Shown in pieces: positions 45,317 through 57,779 of a stretch of 64,000 bases of DNA. Position numbers and translations under genes: made by a program. The notes below the pieces were generated by a model. The model worked only from the letters and a program-made list of their open reading frames with translations, made no database searches and had not been told where the DNA came from. Within the stretch, counting starts at the first letter, position 1. Each line of letters opens with the position of its first letter. Origin of the DNA: Cristatella mucedo. Its lineage: Eukaryota > Bryozoa > Phylactolaemata > Cristatellidae. Location: NCBI GenBank assembly GCA_009760855.2, contig WPIO01000030.1, forward strand, positions 2,349,001 to 2,413,000. Direction: 5' to 3'.

Positions 45317-45898
45317 CGAGGTTTAAGTTGGTTGGCACTGCTACGTACATACTAATCCGCCGACTCTAACTGCTTAGCATTCAAATAACATCTGAGTTAA
45401 ACTGAATCATAACCGTCGGACTGAAACGTAGATTGAATTCCAATGTGCTTGAAATTAATCAGCAATAATGTATCTCCGGGTACTATGCTGAACATCTGGA
45501 TTTAGAGGTGAATGTTATTATAGCATTTATGCCTTACTTAAAATCCTCGTGAACATGCCTAACACCACTTGTGGCCAGGCCTGAGCCAAGCTTCAGATAC
45601 GAGCTTCATTCGATTTAGCTCTGGGCTCTGCATGTTACTTAATGGTATAATTAAATATCATGCTTATAATCCTGCAGCTGGGTAGAGGATCAGTTGTGAT
45701 TATTAAGAGATCGGTAGATATTCACTATCTGGTCTATTCAGACTCATTGCTTTTATTCGTTTTTTAAATAGAGAGAATATCTGAAACCTTAATAATTAAT
45801 ATTTATACGCATAGTGATATATATTTTAACAATAATATTTGTTGTTTAATAAATTAAACGCTATTAAAAGAATGCTATCAAAATATTTGCATGGAAAT
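45317..45898. other. No recognised gene
   Basis: Unassigned, increasingly AT-rich towards the microsatellite. Confidence 0.4.
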
Positions 45899-45944
45899 TA
45901 TATATATATATATATATATATTCATATATATATATATATATATC
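45899..45944. repeat. (TA)n microsatellite
   Basis: Two TA runs separated by 'ttca'. Confidence 0.95.
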
Positions 45945-46359
45945 GTAAATTAATAAATATATATTTCAAAGAGTACTGCAATAGCATTATGTCGGGGACT
46001 GGTGCTTAATAATTGACTTGTTCTCATGTAAGTTGCATATTTAAGGCAATAAAGATGGCATAAGAAAGAATAAAGAGCTCTTAGCCACAGAGTTTGTAAG
46101 ACCTTCGAATGAACGAGAAAAAATTCTAACTTTTCGATGGTGAATTAACCATGTGAAGATGCGATTTCTGAAGGAAACACCAGAATGCTTAAACAATTCA
46201 AATTTTTAGACACAAATTCTAAAGTTAGTAAACAATTGTGCAAAAATACAGTTATTATCCCACAATAAAACATTAAAACAATTATATTACAAATAAGATT
46301 TTACAGGCCCTAGCCAACTAAATCTTTTTAAATCTGGCAGACCTACGTTTGAACAAGTA

Positions 46360-46800
46360 ACAATAATGCTTTTATTGAAAATACTCTTGCTAAAGCAATC
46401 TCGGAGAACTCAATCTCTTTTTAAGCGTTTTGCATTTGCTGCAAAGGAAACAAGATTGAATGGTTAGTAGTAGCCTGCTCATTAAGAACAAGAATGATAC
46501 TGTTAGGGGTGAAATGCACAGGGTCAGCATGCTATTGTGGTTAGAGGCAGAATTTACTGAGTCAGCAGGCATCCGCAAAACCAGGTCAAATCACAGGGAC
46601 CAACTAAATGCTGTGATAAATAGGAGCGTTGAAATTTACTTTTAAATGTGGTAAAGCCATGACATGTCTAAATGGAAGTCTAGAAGATGTCTAAAGTGCG
46701 TTCAGAGCTTTGATAGCATATAAACCTAAGGCAAGGTCTCCAAAGGATTTGGCGTGTGTAGGAGGTATAGGTAAACATTTAAAATCCGAAAAGAGGTTAT
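46360..46800 (-). mobile_element. LINE-A 3' part, minus strand
   Basis: It begins with a weak AAT tail and 'ctaaagcaatctcggagaac', then the 3' end and the coding end ('gtctccaaaggatttggcgt', the antisense of the 'LKSFGDRA' region). It breaks near 46800, close to the start of a sense LINE-A. Confidence 0.78.
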
Positions 46801-46834
46801 TACATTTCTTGGCATCATTTTTGAATCATGGATA

Positions 46835-48420
46835 CCAGTCAAAAAATGCTAATATTGACGGTCAACCATCTTTTTTTACCTCTCCCAGGTTAGCTCTTTA
46901 CCTAGTGATCCGTGCGATGATCTAGCTGATCGCTTCTCTACCTGTTTTCTCTATATGATAGACATGATTGGAAAGTCTATCCTTAGGATGGCAGCATTCC
47001 GTCTGGGATGACGTTCCTCATTTCCATGCAGCACCTCAGTGTCTGCATTCAAGGATATCACTATTCACCTCGTCCTTAAGTTAGTATCAAAATCGTAGAA
47101 GACGAGTCCTCTCGGCCTTATACCGACTGATTTGTTTCTATTCTGCATTGATCTGCTGCTGCCATGCAAAAGTAACACCTAAAACCTGTCACGAGCCTCG
47201 GTTGATGTTTCTTCAACATTCAAAAAAGCTGTAGTCATGCCGATACTTAAGAAAGCAGCACTAGACGAAGAGAAATCGAGAAACTTCCGGCCAGTCTCCC
47301 TTTTACCGTTCCTATCAACGATAGTGGGAAAAGTCGTGGAAGACCAGTTAAAGTCATATATTGAACCTTCAAACCTTGCTAGTAAGTTCCTGTGTGGTTT
47401 TTGAGCTGATCAAGTCGGCATTGTTTCGGGTGTATAACAACCTACTTAGGAATGCAGGCTCAGGCTGAGTCTCTATCCTTGTTCTGCCCGATCTTTCGGC
47501 GGCTTTTGATACTATCGGTCACTAAGTCCTCCTTGACCATCTCTCATCGCTCTTGGGCATTAATAGCCTTCCATGGCAACGAGTCAGATCCTATCTCAGT
47601 GGCAGACTCCAGAATGCTGGTGTGACCAGACAACAATCATCCGAAAAAACCCTAAATATGAGGTACCTCATAGATCTGCGCTTGGCCTCATTATTTCTTT
47701 TTTCAGACTCTCCCTCTTGCCGATCTGAATGCCAAGCACAATCGAAGCTTCGAGCCTCTATGCAGATTACACAAACTTTTACTTTCTCTTTTATCCCTCT
47801 AAGCCCTGTAGCACGTCAAATTCTCTCAACTCTTTGGCTGTAGGTATTGATGACGTTCGCAATTGGATGGCTGCTAACTTTCTTAAATCAAATGATGATA
47901 CGACCGACTTACTGGTTATGGGCAAACCAAGTGTGATTCAGGCTGACACATAAAATCTGCTTAGCCAGCGAAAATCCTGATGAATCTGCACGACTAGGTG
48001 TTATATTACCGTTGGACCTTTCATTAGACGACCATATCAGCTCCATAGCCGATTCTGCCCACGTTCGGCTACATACCATCGCTAAAATTTGGACATTTTG
48101 CTCAAGCATTCAGCATCTTGATTGCTCCATACGCTTGTGACAACCCGTCTTGAATTCTGAAACTTTCTTCTTGCTGGTCTATCGGGATGCTTACTCAGGT
48201 ACCTACAGCAGGTGCAAAACTGTGCAGCTAAGCTTGTTAGTCACGAAGTTGCACTTACCACATCGCACCACTTCTGGCCGACCTGCATCAACTCCCAGTC
48301 AAGCAACGCAAATACTTCAAGGTTTAAACAACAAATTTTAGTTTCCTTCATTCTATTGCTTTAGACTACCTATGAAATCTGCAACCCCGGCAAAAAAATG
48401 ACTCGGCTGTTTTTTGACTA
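46835..48420 (+). mobile_element. LINE-A copy from linker through RT
   Basis: A sense copy. The linker is at 46850-47060, and 'RPVSLLPFLSTI' (near 47290) marks the RT start. 'LPDLSAAFDTI' (near 47490) is motif A. Motif C is YADY (47759-47770; the second D is lost). 'SSLYADYTNFYF', 'STSNSLNSLAVGIDD' and 'LLVMGKPSVIQ' follow. It loses the family sequence near 48380 in the C-terminal domain, so the 3' end is missing. Frameshifts are frequent. Confidence 0.83.
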
Positions 48421-50924
48421 ATAATAGCTTGCTTATTTGAAATAAAGGAAATATTTTATACTTGATAATATTATCTAAAGACTTCACATTGACAACCCAT
48501 TCAAACGACTCTTTGCCAAAAAACAAGCCGAAATCGGGAATATTTTTTTTTAATACCTCTTTGCAGACCTCCAACCTTTTGAAAATATTATGGTCGATAC
48601 ACTTATTTATATTTGAGGACGGCTTATACTATTTTGATACATTTATGGATCAACTAAAAAGTACTGCCGTAAACACCTATTTTATATATGATCGTTATAA
48701 CTAAAACTTAAATTGCATTCTTACAGTGTATAATTGTATTACCTCAACATATTTAAAAGGTATACACTTTATTTGATGATAGTTCATTCATGTAATGAAA
48801 AACGTCAAGTTTAATCCTTGCATGAGCTTCTTAACTTTGTTAAAGGGAATGCACATATGAGATTTTTTGTTTATTCGTGTTGTGCTAAAACTCAAACAGC
48901 TCTTTAAAATCTAGCTTAAATAATTATTGAAATGGCGAAAATATTCTAATCTTTATTAATAAAATTTAACTTGTGACCAGTCAATCATGCATCAGATGAT
49001 TATCATACTGGCTAAAACCTCCGTTTCTGAGAACATGATTCTAAAAAGGAATGCGGCAAAAAATAGCTCCAAACAAAAATCGTCAATTGAAGATGATTCA
49101 GGAAATAAATTGCACGCGGTTTAGTATTCAAATTACGGAATGCCGGATAAACCAGAAACTTGCACTGAGATATTTGAAACTTACCAATAAATTTAAGAGT
49201 TACACAAAAAAATTCCCTCTTACTAAAGAGGTCGCCGGAAATTTAAACCTGAGCGTCTGCTGCAAGAATGATAGATGGAGAAAGCTGGCTTCCCACTTAC
49301 CTAGCAATTTTACTAAAAATATCAGGGAATATTAAAAAAGCCACAGGAAACCTCCTATTTATTGTGCCTAATATTTCCTAGCATCAGGGCAACTTTTCAT
49401 TAGTAAATGTTTTTCGCATGCCGGTTAAGTCAATATCTCGCAATATTCATCAGTATCAAATGACGTAAATTGACGTTTTTAAGCAGAGCTTGTATGAGAC
49501 TAAAGAAACCAGACACATCTTACGATCCTAGAATAGTCGTCTGCATAATTTAAAGAAATGATTTACCCGGGTCTCATTATGATATCCCTACATATCACAA
49601 AGTAAAGAGTAGTTAAAAACTCCATTCCAAACTCCATTCATTATACTCTTTGGTAAATAATATATGCTAAAAATATGTGACTATATTAATGTGTGACTGA
49701 ATGAATATTTATAAGAATATTTAGAAATGTATTCGCCTACGGGATCATAATGAAAGAATATACTTGAATTTTTGAAACAGTTTTCTGGATCATGGCAGCG
49801 TATTATATTTTATCAAAGCCAAATGCAATGCACATACCAATTTAAATCATTTTGTTCAATCGAATAGCTCTGTTGGTAGTTGAGTAGACACTTAAGTTAG
49901 TTTTGAGCAAACATCACTGTTTGAAATATATATTGTTTGTAGCATGCAATTTTCAACGACGAAGGTAGATGGCGTTTATTGCTATGCCACTCTATATGAA
50001 TCACGGGCAAATGAGCTGGCTGCTCCCAATTCGCATCTGTTAGAAAGCATCTGTCAAGACCTCCAGGCCAGCCATCCCATAACCTAGATCTGGTCTTGTA
50101 TTTCGGACCACCACTCAATGGATTGCGACCTCTCCTCCATAGGCATTAATTCTATTCACCCGTCAATCAAAAGAGAATTGAAATGACTTTATCCAACTAG
50201 ATGTGAGTTATTACTACTTAGTTGACTGCTACACTAGCAATCAACTATTAAATTTATAAGTTGAATTCAAGCAAGCCACATTGATTTGCTTAATTCATGC
50301 TTGCATTTGAGTGAAAACTGACGTACTTACCAAATGTCTGACCATTAAAGGTTAAGCCAAAAATAATTGCTATAAAAACATTCGTATTATGGCAGAGTAA
50401 CCATCTAGAATATTCAATGAAGTCTGGTTCTCCGACTAGAACGACCACAATCAATTATTAGTTCATTTATTAGGTTAGCAAATTTACTTCGACTTTTAAT
50501 AAATTAAGTTTTTGAAATGGTGAAATAATATTTAGCTTTGAAAGAATGCACAAGATGTAGCTGTTGCATACTTTCTGAGTAATAGTCGTTGCAATAAACT
50601 CCTGGGGAAGCCACTGTATATATTACAATAGGTAAATCGGTTCTTAAATGACATTTTTGGATGTTGACTTACAAGCTCTTAGAACACTCGGCACGCAGAC
50701 AGGATCTCAAATGATAACAAAGTCATTTCATACTTTTTCTATCTTTGTATTAATCAGCTTGCATAGTTATTGCAGTTTAAATGGGTGGCGAGATTCGTCG
50801 AGAATATGTCATTTGTAGCTTGGTTAAATTCACTCAAATTACGACGATCTTTTGATCTGAACCTTGCTTGGTTGGCACTAGGGTATGTGTATTTTCTCGG
50901 TTTTTCTAGTTTTGTTGGACACAT
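48421..50924. other. Long AT-rich stretch without recognised genes
   Basis: About 2.5 kb. Open frames of 73-94 codons at 48462-48704 and 49051-49335 (plus strand), and at 49897-50118 (minus strand), show no family similarity. I cannot exclude unrecognised exons. Confidence 0.4.
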
Positions 50925-51055
50925 TCACCGGACCTTGGAGACTAAGTTATGTATGAGCTAAATCAAGAGAGGCAGCCATGCTGAGCCTGGTTTCGAACTT
51001 CTCCCTCTTAATCAGGTGGCATCCTGCCAGGCGGCATGCGACCACAGGACCCGAG
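50925..51055 (-). mobile_element. tRNA-like SINE head, minus strand
   Basis: The minus strand has a very good B box 'aagttcgaaacc' (50989-51000) and an A-box-like 'tcctgtggtcgcatgc' (about 51035-51050). The tRNA-like part is followed by 'gctgcctctcttgatttagc'. Its body does not match SINE-1 or SINE-2, so it would be a third type. Confidence 0.5.
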
Positions 51056-51970
51056 ATACTCCTCCTACCTACAGCTCGTCTAGATTGCCAACCACACTAA
51101 TGCCGTCCATGAGATCTTGCTGCTAGTGCTGAAGTGCTTCACGAGCAACCTGGCCAAAAGCTGCTCCTACTGACAGGCAAAGTCGCAAGCTCAGCCTGGT
51201 GAAAGTGACCTGCATCACGTCTTATTAGCCAACACGATCCCTTCTCAACCATCCCATCTGACGTCTTTGATCTCAGAGGAAGACGTCTCATCCTGCATCC
51301 ACCTTGCCTGAAACTAGTTTCCTGGATCCGATCGCCCCGAGTACCACCAAATTTACGTCATTGAACCGGCTGCAAGCTAATCGCCTGTATCGCAAACAGC
51401 TGCTTTTACTTTTGGGTAGGCCATCCTATAAGCAAAACGTGTGCAGCCATCCTTATCTGTAAAGCGGGCCAACCTAGCATGCCGAAACCCCCGTCACACT
51501 TTTACCAAATTCGGCTATGGTAAATTCTGCACTCGCCAGCCCCCTTCTGAGCTAGACCGATGGGCGTGTCCGGGCAGTTGTTGGTCATTGCCTCTGACGA
51601 ATTGTCGCCAGAGCAGGCTGGGTCCCTCATTCAACGGCATTTGCTCACGGTACTTGAGATTTTAATGCATTGGCCCTGGAAACAGTGTCGGCCTGGCCAT
51701 ATATGATCAGATCTAGTCGGTACCCCTAACACCTCCCCTTCTGCATTGTGCTTGCTGTCTGAGAAGCCGTGGCAGTATTGGTAGGCCCTAATGGTCTCGA
51801 GCACTTCATTGTGCCTCAGGTATCGTGCCTCGTGTGGTTATCTCTATCTATCATGGCGTTATCTTGAAGCTGAGCGAGGTTTCAAAGCAATTTGAGGGCA
51901 GGGCATGAGCAATCCAGCCTGCACATGGTCGTTTCAGCCCCTGCATGGCCGTGGATAGGTTTGCCACACA
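51056..51970 (+). other. GC-richer region with broken open frames
   Basis: The base composition is clearly richer in GC than the flanks. One plus-strand frame from 51090 to 51330 is open except for one TGA (about 51168). It includes 'NAVHEILLLVLKCFTSNLAK' and 'LTSLISEEDVSSCIHLA'. A 74-codon frame follows at 51441-51665. The pattern suggests a decayed coding region, perhaps of a retroelement, but no motif identifies it. Confidence 0.3.
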
Positions 51971-52085
51971 TAGTCACTTTCAGACGGCTTGTTGTTATTG
52001 GCCTATCGTTCGTGGTATTGGCCTGTAGTTTCGGGCCTGTATTTTGGTCTATAGAGGGTGCCTAGATGTGCTGCTGTTGGCTGAT

Positions 52086-52190
52086 GTTAGATGCCAGTTG
52101 CAAGTCGAAAGGGACACTACCAGCTGCCGTTGAATGCTGCTAGAAGCCAGTTGCACATTTAAAGATACACTACCAGCTGCATTTATGGTA
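52086..52190 (+). repeat. Two-copy tandem repeat (period about 53 bp)
   Basis: 'atgccagttgcaagtcg' (52091) and 'aagccagttgcacattt' (52144) start two similar units. Each ends in 'acactaccagctgc'. The repeat sits in the GC-richer region that also has an 'aataaa' downstream (52243-52248). This would fit an LTR, but no partner LTR is seen. Confidence 0.7.
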
Positions 52191-52249
52191 GGAGGCTGAG
52201 AACACATGCCATGTGATCGGCCACTGCTGCCCGATCTAACATTCAATAA

Positions 52250-52430
52250 ATGCCCAACGAAACTATAAGGCGGTTGCTTTTCACAACCTCGGCCACGAGG
52301 TCGTGGGTTCCAACCCTGTGGTGGGCGATCCTTTATCGCCACTACAAGCGGTGGTGATAGCCGTAAAGGCTCTTCTGTCTCTATACAAAAATAGGTTGCT
52401 AAATCAGCTAGTATTATATTATAATATTAT
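52250..52430 (+). mobile_element. tRNA-derived SINE (SINE-1), plus strand
   Basis: Second copy of the element at 1395-1590. The tRNA-like head contains 'ataaggcggttgctt' and the B box 'ggttccaaccc' (52305-52315). The body is 'gtgggcgatcctttatcgcc', 'ggtggtgatagccgtaaagg' and 'ctcttctgtc', and the 3' end is 'aaatcagctagt' followed by an AT-rich tail. The two copies are close enough to align along nearly the full length. Confidence 0.75.
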
Positions 52431-54035
52431 TTATATTATATCCTTGGGCGCATAATCGTGGATTTCGCTGGCGTTGATCTCAACTGTGTGTTGAATAGCT
52501 GAAACCACCAGCTTGTTCGTGGAGGGGTCTTTATCGTGGACCTGATGCTCGACATAGGAACCGATGCTTCATCGTTAATGTGATTGTACCGTTCCACGGC
52601 AGCTCGGTGCCCTAGCAGTGGTTGCCTTGAACAAGATCGACACTTACACGGTCATAGCTTGGCTATTGCTGGATGCCGGCTACCGGTCAGCTGAGGCGTG
52701 ATCGGTCACGGTCGGAGCACTGGACCAATGATGGCCAGGCAATGCAGGCTGCCAGGCAATCCTGGCTGATTTCAACATCACTCGAGCTGAGCAAGATGTA
52801 TTAAGGAGGCTTAGCGTTTCTGGAGCTCCCTGTGAGTAAAAAGTCTTGTGGTCTCCGTTGTTTCATCGAGAGTTGATTTTATTACCAGCAATACCAGCTG
52901 GACGCAGTACCCTTGTCAACGTGTAACGACTGTCCCGTACACTATGTTATCAAGTCAATTTGACCACAAGGATCGAGTTGCGCCATTGATATCGTGCACT
53001 CTATTAGAGGATATGGCATCAAGGGAAGGTTTTGATTTCATTAAAAACAATACTTAAAGAAGGTGTAAGTTTTGCTATGTACGAGAGGGGTAACTAAGAG
53101 CGACTGGTAGTTTATAGTAGAATTTTCTAACCCTGCTAGTTATGCCGGCCACACAGATGTGCACCCAGACTCAGTTGGTTGCCTCAAAACCTCATGGATG
53201 CCCTAACCATCAAAATGAAAATTGCTCGAGACGAGTATGCTTCAACACTGCAATATTATGTCTGACTCTGTTAGCGATCTAGCAAATTTTAAAGAATTCG
53301 TAACAGTCATATCTCGGTAGCATAGAAAGCTGTGGTTTCGGTAATGCATGAAAATTTAAAGTAAACTAGTAAGACCCGTAACCAATTTATAAGCTACTAA
53401 ATAAATTGTGTTCAATCTCAAAAAATTATATACTTCGTGGTGTTTCCGGCAAGATTTACCTACATGGAATGAACCTTTAACTGACTTTTTCGTGATATAT
53501 TCGGGTATTTCGCATATATCGTTTTGAGCTGTTCACAGACGGGCTACTCAAAACAAGACATGCTTAGCCTAAAGTCCCAAGTCACATTTGTTAATAATTA
53601 CCTGTGGGTATTCTTCCATAGGTCAGCAAGAATTTCGATTTATCCTGCACTCGCCCTGTCAATCCCTCGATTATCAAACCTACGACATATATGTACTTTT
53701 AAAGCGTCGAATTGCACTTATTGCTTTATTAGCTCACTTGCCTTACGTTAACGTGTTGCGAAAAGTCAAGATCGAGCCACCACTATGCAATCGGTGACCA
53801 TCCTTAGAACAAGTTCCGAGGTTTCCGATTCATAAGTGGCTACTTTAGTTTAGTCTCAATAAAAGGTACTCGAATACTGAAGACCGCATACCGTACAATA
53901 TATGATCTCCACTGGCAAAAAAACTCAACCCATTCGTACTTAAAACTTTAATATCTGCTCTGAATAACGATGTTTCACCCAAGTAAATATATTCGGCCAA
54001 TCATAAACAAATACCTACGTTTCCAGGAATCTATT
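52431..54035. other. No recognised gene
   Basis: 52440-52830 remains GC-richer and has short open stretches in several frames. 52830-54035 is AT-rich. No similarity to the other repeats was noticed. Confidence 0.35.
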
Positions 54036-54039
54036 TAGA

Positions 54040-55375
54040 GCTCATTGTGGACTAATGCCAGGTTTTCCTTTTCCCTTTTTTAGAAAGTTATTGAAGCAAT
54101 TATCACTAAGCGGATTGCATAACACGTGGAAAAGCAAGACTTTTTAGAAAAATTTCTTTCGCTATTCAAGCGACACTACTTTACTTAAAATGCTCTTCCC
54201 GTGTAACCAATGAACCATGCCGCAATTATGACGGCAAATTCACCGCCATGGTACTGCTAGAGTTATCATATGCCTTCGACATTATTTATCACGATATCCT
54301 ATTTGAACGACTTAGAATAACAATTAGTCTGGCAATTAGCTACTGGTGCAGTTCAAATCGTAATCTATGGCCGTTCTTAATCCGTGCTGTGTGTGGGTCA
54401 GATCTTATCTGACAGACCGGTCATCTTTGGAGTCCCATAAGGGACTATCCTCAGGACCATGTTGTTATCCATTTATACTGAAGATCGGGGATAATTTAAT
54501 AGGGCCCGTTGAATTGGTTTGCTTTTTAATGCAAACGATGCTCATCTTTATTATCATTAAAACCCTCAGAATCAACTGTAGCAACTGATTAACTGAATGG
54601 CTGCCTTGCTGATATCTAATCCTGGTTTCTTCCAATTTCCTTAACTAAACGACACTAAAAAAGAACTAGTGAGCCCTAAGCTTCTAGAATGCCCCAAGCT
54701 TTAGGCTGCTTTAGTATATTTAACTCATTTTATAGGTGATGCACGTGTGTGAAAGTCAACCAAGAGCTCATAATGTAGTTGTCATCTTTGAAAACTGAGC
54801 AAATGTTAAAAGCTGAGTTAAGAAAATTGTCTCTATAGCTAGACTTTACGCTAGATCCCAACCTGAGACTAGGGACTGTCTTCTGCTGCAATTTTTAATA
54901 CATATGGCGTCGAGGCTATTTTAAAATTTCATATTTCTGACAGTTAGTCTCGTTTGCCGAAATAGTTTGAATGGCTGCCTGTAGATCGATAATATACAGA
55001 TTATAATTCTTAAACTGACCTACAAGGCCCAACACACTTTGGCTCCGTCAGAGGTAGCTTGATTTCTCCACCAGCCTTGGGTCTTTCAATGACATGAAAT
55101 TAGCTCAACCATTTATCCACCTTAAGACTGTTGGCCCCAGATGATTTTTCTCGGCAATTAATAGCCCGTTGACATCACTCCAAAGTTCATATGCAACGAC
55201 GTTTGTGCTGCGGATCATGACACATTATTTCCAGCTATTCTGAGCTGCTTTTTCGAAATCCAACCCTGCTTAATTGTATTAAATTAGCCGAACTAGCCAA
55301 CTTGTTTGCAGCATCGCGTCAAGGCTACTTAATTGCACTATATAAAAGAATTTAGTCTCTCTGCTTATATTGCTT
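54040..55375 (+). mobile_element. Old LINE-B copy with RT core
   Basis: Near 54070-54110 'KVIEAIITKRI' corresponds to the start of the RT. Motif A is 'LLELSYAFDIIYHDILFERL' (54255-54318). 'VWVRSYLTDRSSLESHKG' follows, and 'HLYY'-like decayed remnants stand in place of motif C. The C-terminal domain is barely recognisable ('ctacaaggcccaacacactt', 'ggctccgtcagaggtagctt'). No complete frame. It is older than the other LINE-B copies, except perhaps that at 30.3 kb. Confidence 0.72.
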
Positions 55376-55809
55376 GCAAGTAATTAGGTAATCAATGTGC
55401 TATTACAGAGCATCGAAAAAAGGCTTACCTGAGCCACCATCATCTAAGCTTCAGCGGCCCAACGTCCAGCCTGGAATCTAATTTGATGTTCAGTTCTGAT
55501 TTACTGTTTGCACCACTTGCATGCCTCAGCTGAACAATCTGATTTCATTGCTCCTTCAGTGCGTTCTCCCAATGACGACTAATTTGGCTTTAGCTACCCG
55601 TCCGTAATTAAAGTAAATCTAGACATTCGTAATCGGACTTTCACTTATAATCCACCTTAAGTATGGAACTTAACACTAGCTTTGGAGGTCGCCTGCATTA
55701 ATTTTGGAGAATAGAGTCTCGGCTGAAGAAGCATATTTTTAGTAACGTTTTCCTGCACCCCTACTATTATTTTCCATTTTCTGATGAGTTTTGTTTGCTT
55801 AACGATATT
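55376..55809. other. Unassigned spacer
   Basis: Nothing recognised. Confidence 0.4.
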
Positions 55810-55905
55810 GATAATAAAAACAATGCGCTTAATAAAGGGCCTTCAGAGAACTCAACTTCTTTCTAGGTTTTTTCATTTTCCTGTGCACTATCAAGTTCAA
55901 TGATT
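55810..55905 (-). mobile_element. Short LINE-A 3' end fragment, minus strand
   Basis: A decayed tail 'ataataaaaacaatgcgctt', then 'aataaagggccttcagagaa' and 'cttctttctaggttttttca', matching the antisense LINE-A end. Confidence 0.78.
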
Positions 55906-57779
55906 CCTAATAAAGCATTGCTTAAGTTACTTGGGTACTTTTTATCATTCTGACCTATTCAATGTAATGCCATACTTTGTTATGCTTTTCTGATATTATA
56001 ACCTTTAATTTCGACAGCCCTTTCTTGGATTTGTTTTTCTTTCAATACTATACAACGGTAGTGTGTTGCTATTATCGTTATATCAGAAAGCAACAATTAG
56101 TAACGTCATACATTTCAAATCGACCAGTGAGATGCAGTGCATACAATTTAGCATAATTTTGCAGTTAGTGGTACACCTAGTTTCTGCAAAACTATTTATC
56201 GCTGCTAACATTTTCATGTGACCATATAAAATGCTCAACGCTTCATCTATCTTGGTGGAGCGAACTTCTTAGCAACGAACTTCTGGTGGTTCAGACTTTT
56301 TTTAGGTTATAAGTGAATTAAAAATGAGGCTATTAAGCACTGTAGTCCTAGTCAGGACTGGATAGCAGCAGCCTCGCGTTGGTCTGGCTGCTATCATTGG
56401 TCGCTAATAAGTAGGGGCGTGACGAAGACATAAAGTAGTTACTAGCTGGTTAGTCGTCTGAAGTTGTCATAGCAATCAGAAAAAATAAGTTATTCATTTT
56501 GACGACCTGGAGACCTAATGGAGAATAACTCACGCTTGACCAAGCTCGCCATGATGTTTTGTGTCGGTAACTAATTTGTGCTACTAGAAACTTCGGAGGC
56601 TATAAATGATAAAAAAAATTAACCAGACCATTGTTCAATTTGACGGCAGCCGGAATTTCTTAAGCTGATTTAGATAAGTTTGATCTGATGAAAGAGCTGC
56701 TGCAAACTTACTTTGCCAACAAACACACATTCCTTCCTCTATTTTCCATTAGCTGAGCGTTAGCCGAATACCGGAGCGTCATTCGACACGTGTAGAAGCA
56801 TTACATTCTCGAAGAAGAGGCCCTCCTGAATGAATTATCTTAAGTTTTGTATTGCAAGTCATACATTCCGCTCCTGCGAGGTACTCACGACAAGGCTGTA
56901 AACGGCTGAACTCATAATTTTAGGGGTTCAGCAAACGCCCCACTGGACTAGGACCCTTTGATCTACTATTTAAAATGGCTGTAAATCCAGTCTTTTTTCA
57001 GAAATCCGGTTTCCTACTCGATAGCAGGCTTCAGTTTAGCAGCTTTATTTTGGAAACAGCCATGACAGCTCACCTGTACGTTTGATTCTAGTCGAAGATG
57101 AAAGACTGCAGATCACCGCTATCTGCTAAAAAGCTGCCATCTCGATAGTTCGTCCTGGCCAGACAATTGCAATTACGTTTTAGCTGTTTTCGCAAAGTTT
57201 ATGATTTCCATATCTTCAAATTAAGCATATCCCTAACAATCAGCATGGTTTCCTTTGATCGAGGACCCGAGAAGGCTACCCTTTTATTACACACTCAGCA
57301 ATGCTTTTACTCTGACCGACATGACTTTGTGGCTCACCTCTATCATACCTGGTCGACCTGTCGCACTAGCTCCAGCAACTTCGTGGACTTATGTGCATTA
57401 TATATCAGTTTCCTCTTCTTGCGTAAAGGTCTGACCAACTTTTTTTTCTGAGGGCCTTAAAACCTTTGCAACAACGTTCACTTCACAATAGCCATCCCTG
57501 ATGCATCCTTTCCTGGTGTGCCAAGGTGTAGCTTCTTGGCACACACTTTCTAAACTTTCTTCAGGATTCAGCGATGCTTCCCAAATAATCTTACTGAGAG
57601 AGACTCATTCCTTAATTACCTTACTTCCACCTTGAAAGTGACAGTGAAGCAATCTCAAAGCAAAAAAACGTTCATGCCTATTCATTGAGAGTTTACTCAC
57701 TGAGATAAATTACATTCCATTGCATGTGTCTATAAGGTTAAAGCTTATAAGTACCGATGTAAAGCTTATAAACAGATGA
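55906..57779. other. Long stretch without recognised genes
   Basis: About 1.9 kb. One 94-codon plus-strand frame (57167-57451) has no recognisable motif. A small hairpin (9-bp stem 'gatagcagc', 56361-56395) is present. Confidence 0.4.

Noticed and set aside
56361-56395. Hairpin as a regulatory RNA or terminator
   Set aside because: A 9-bp stem with a 17-nt loop is expected by chance in 64 kb and has no conserved context here.
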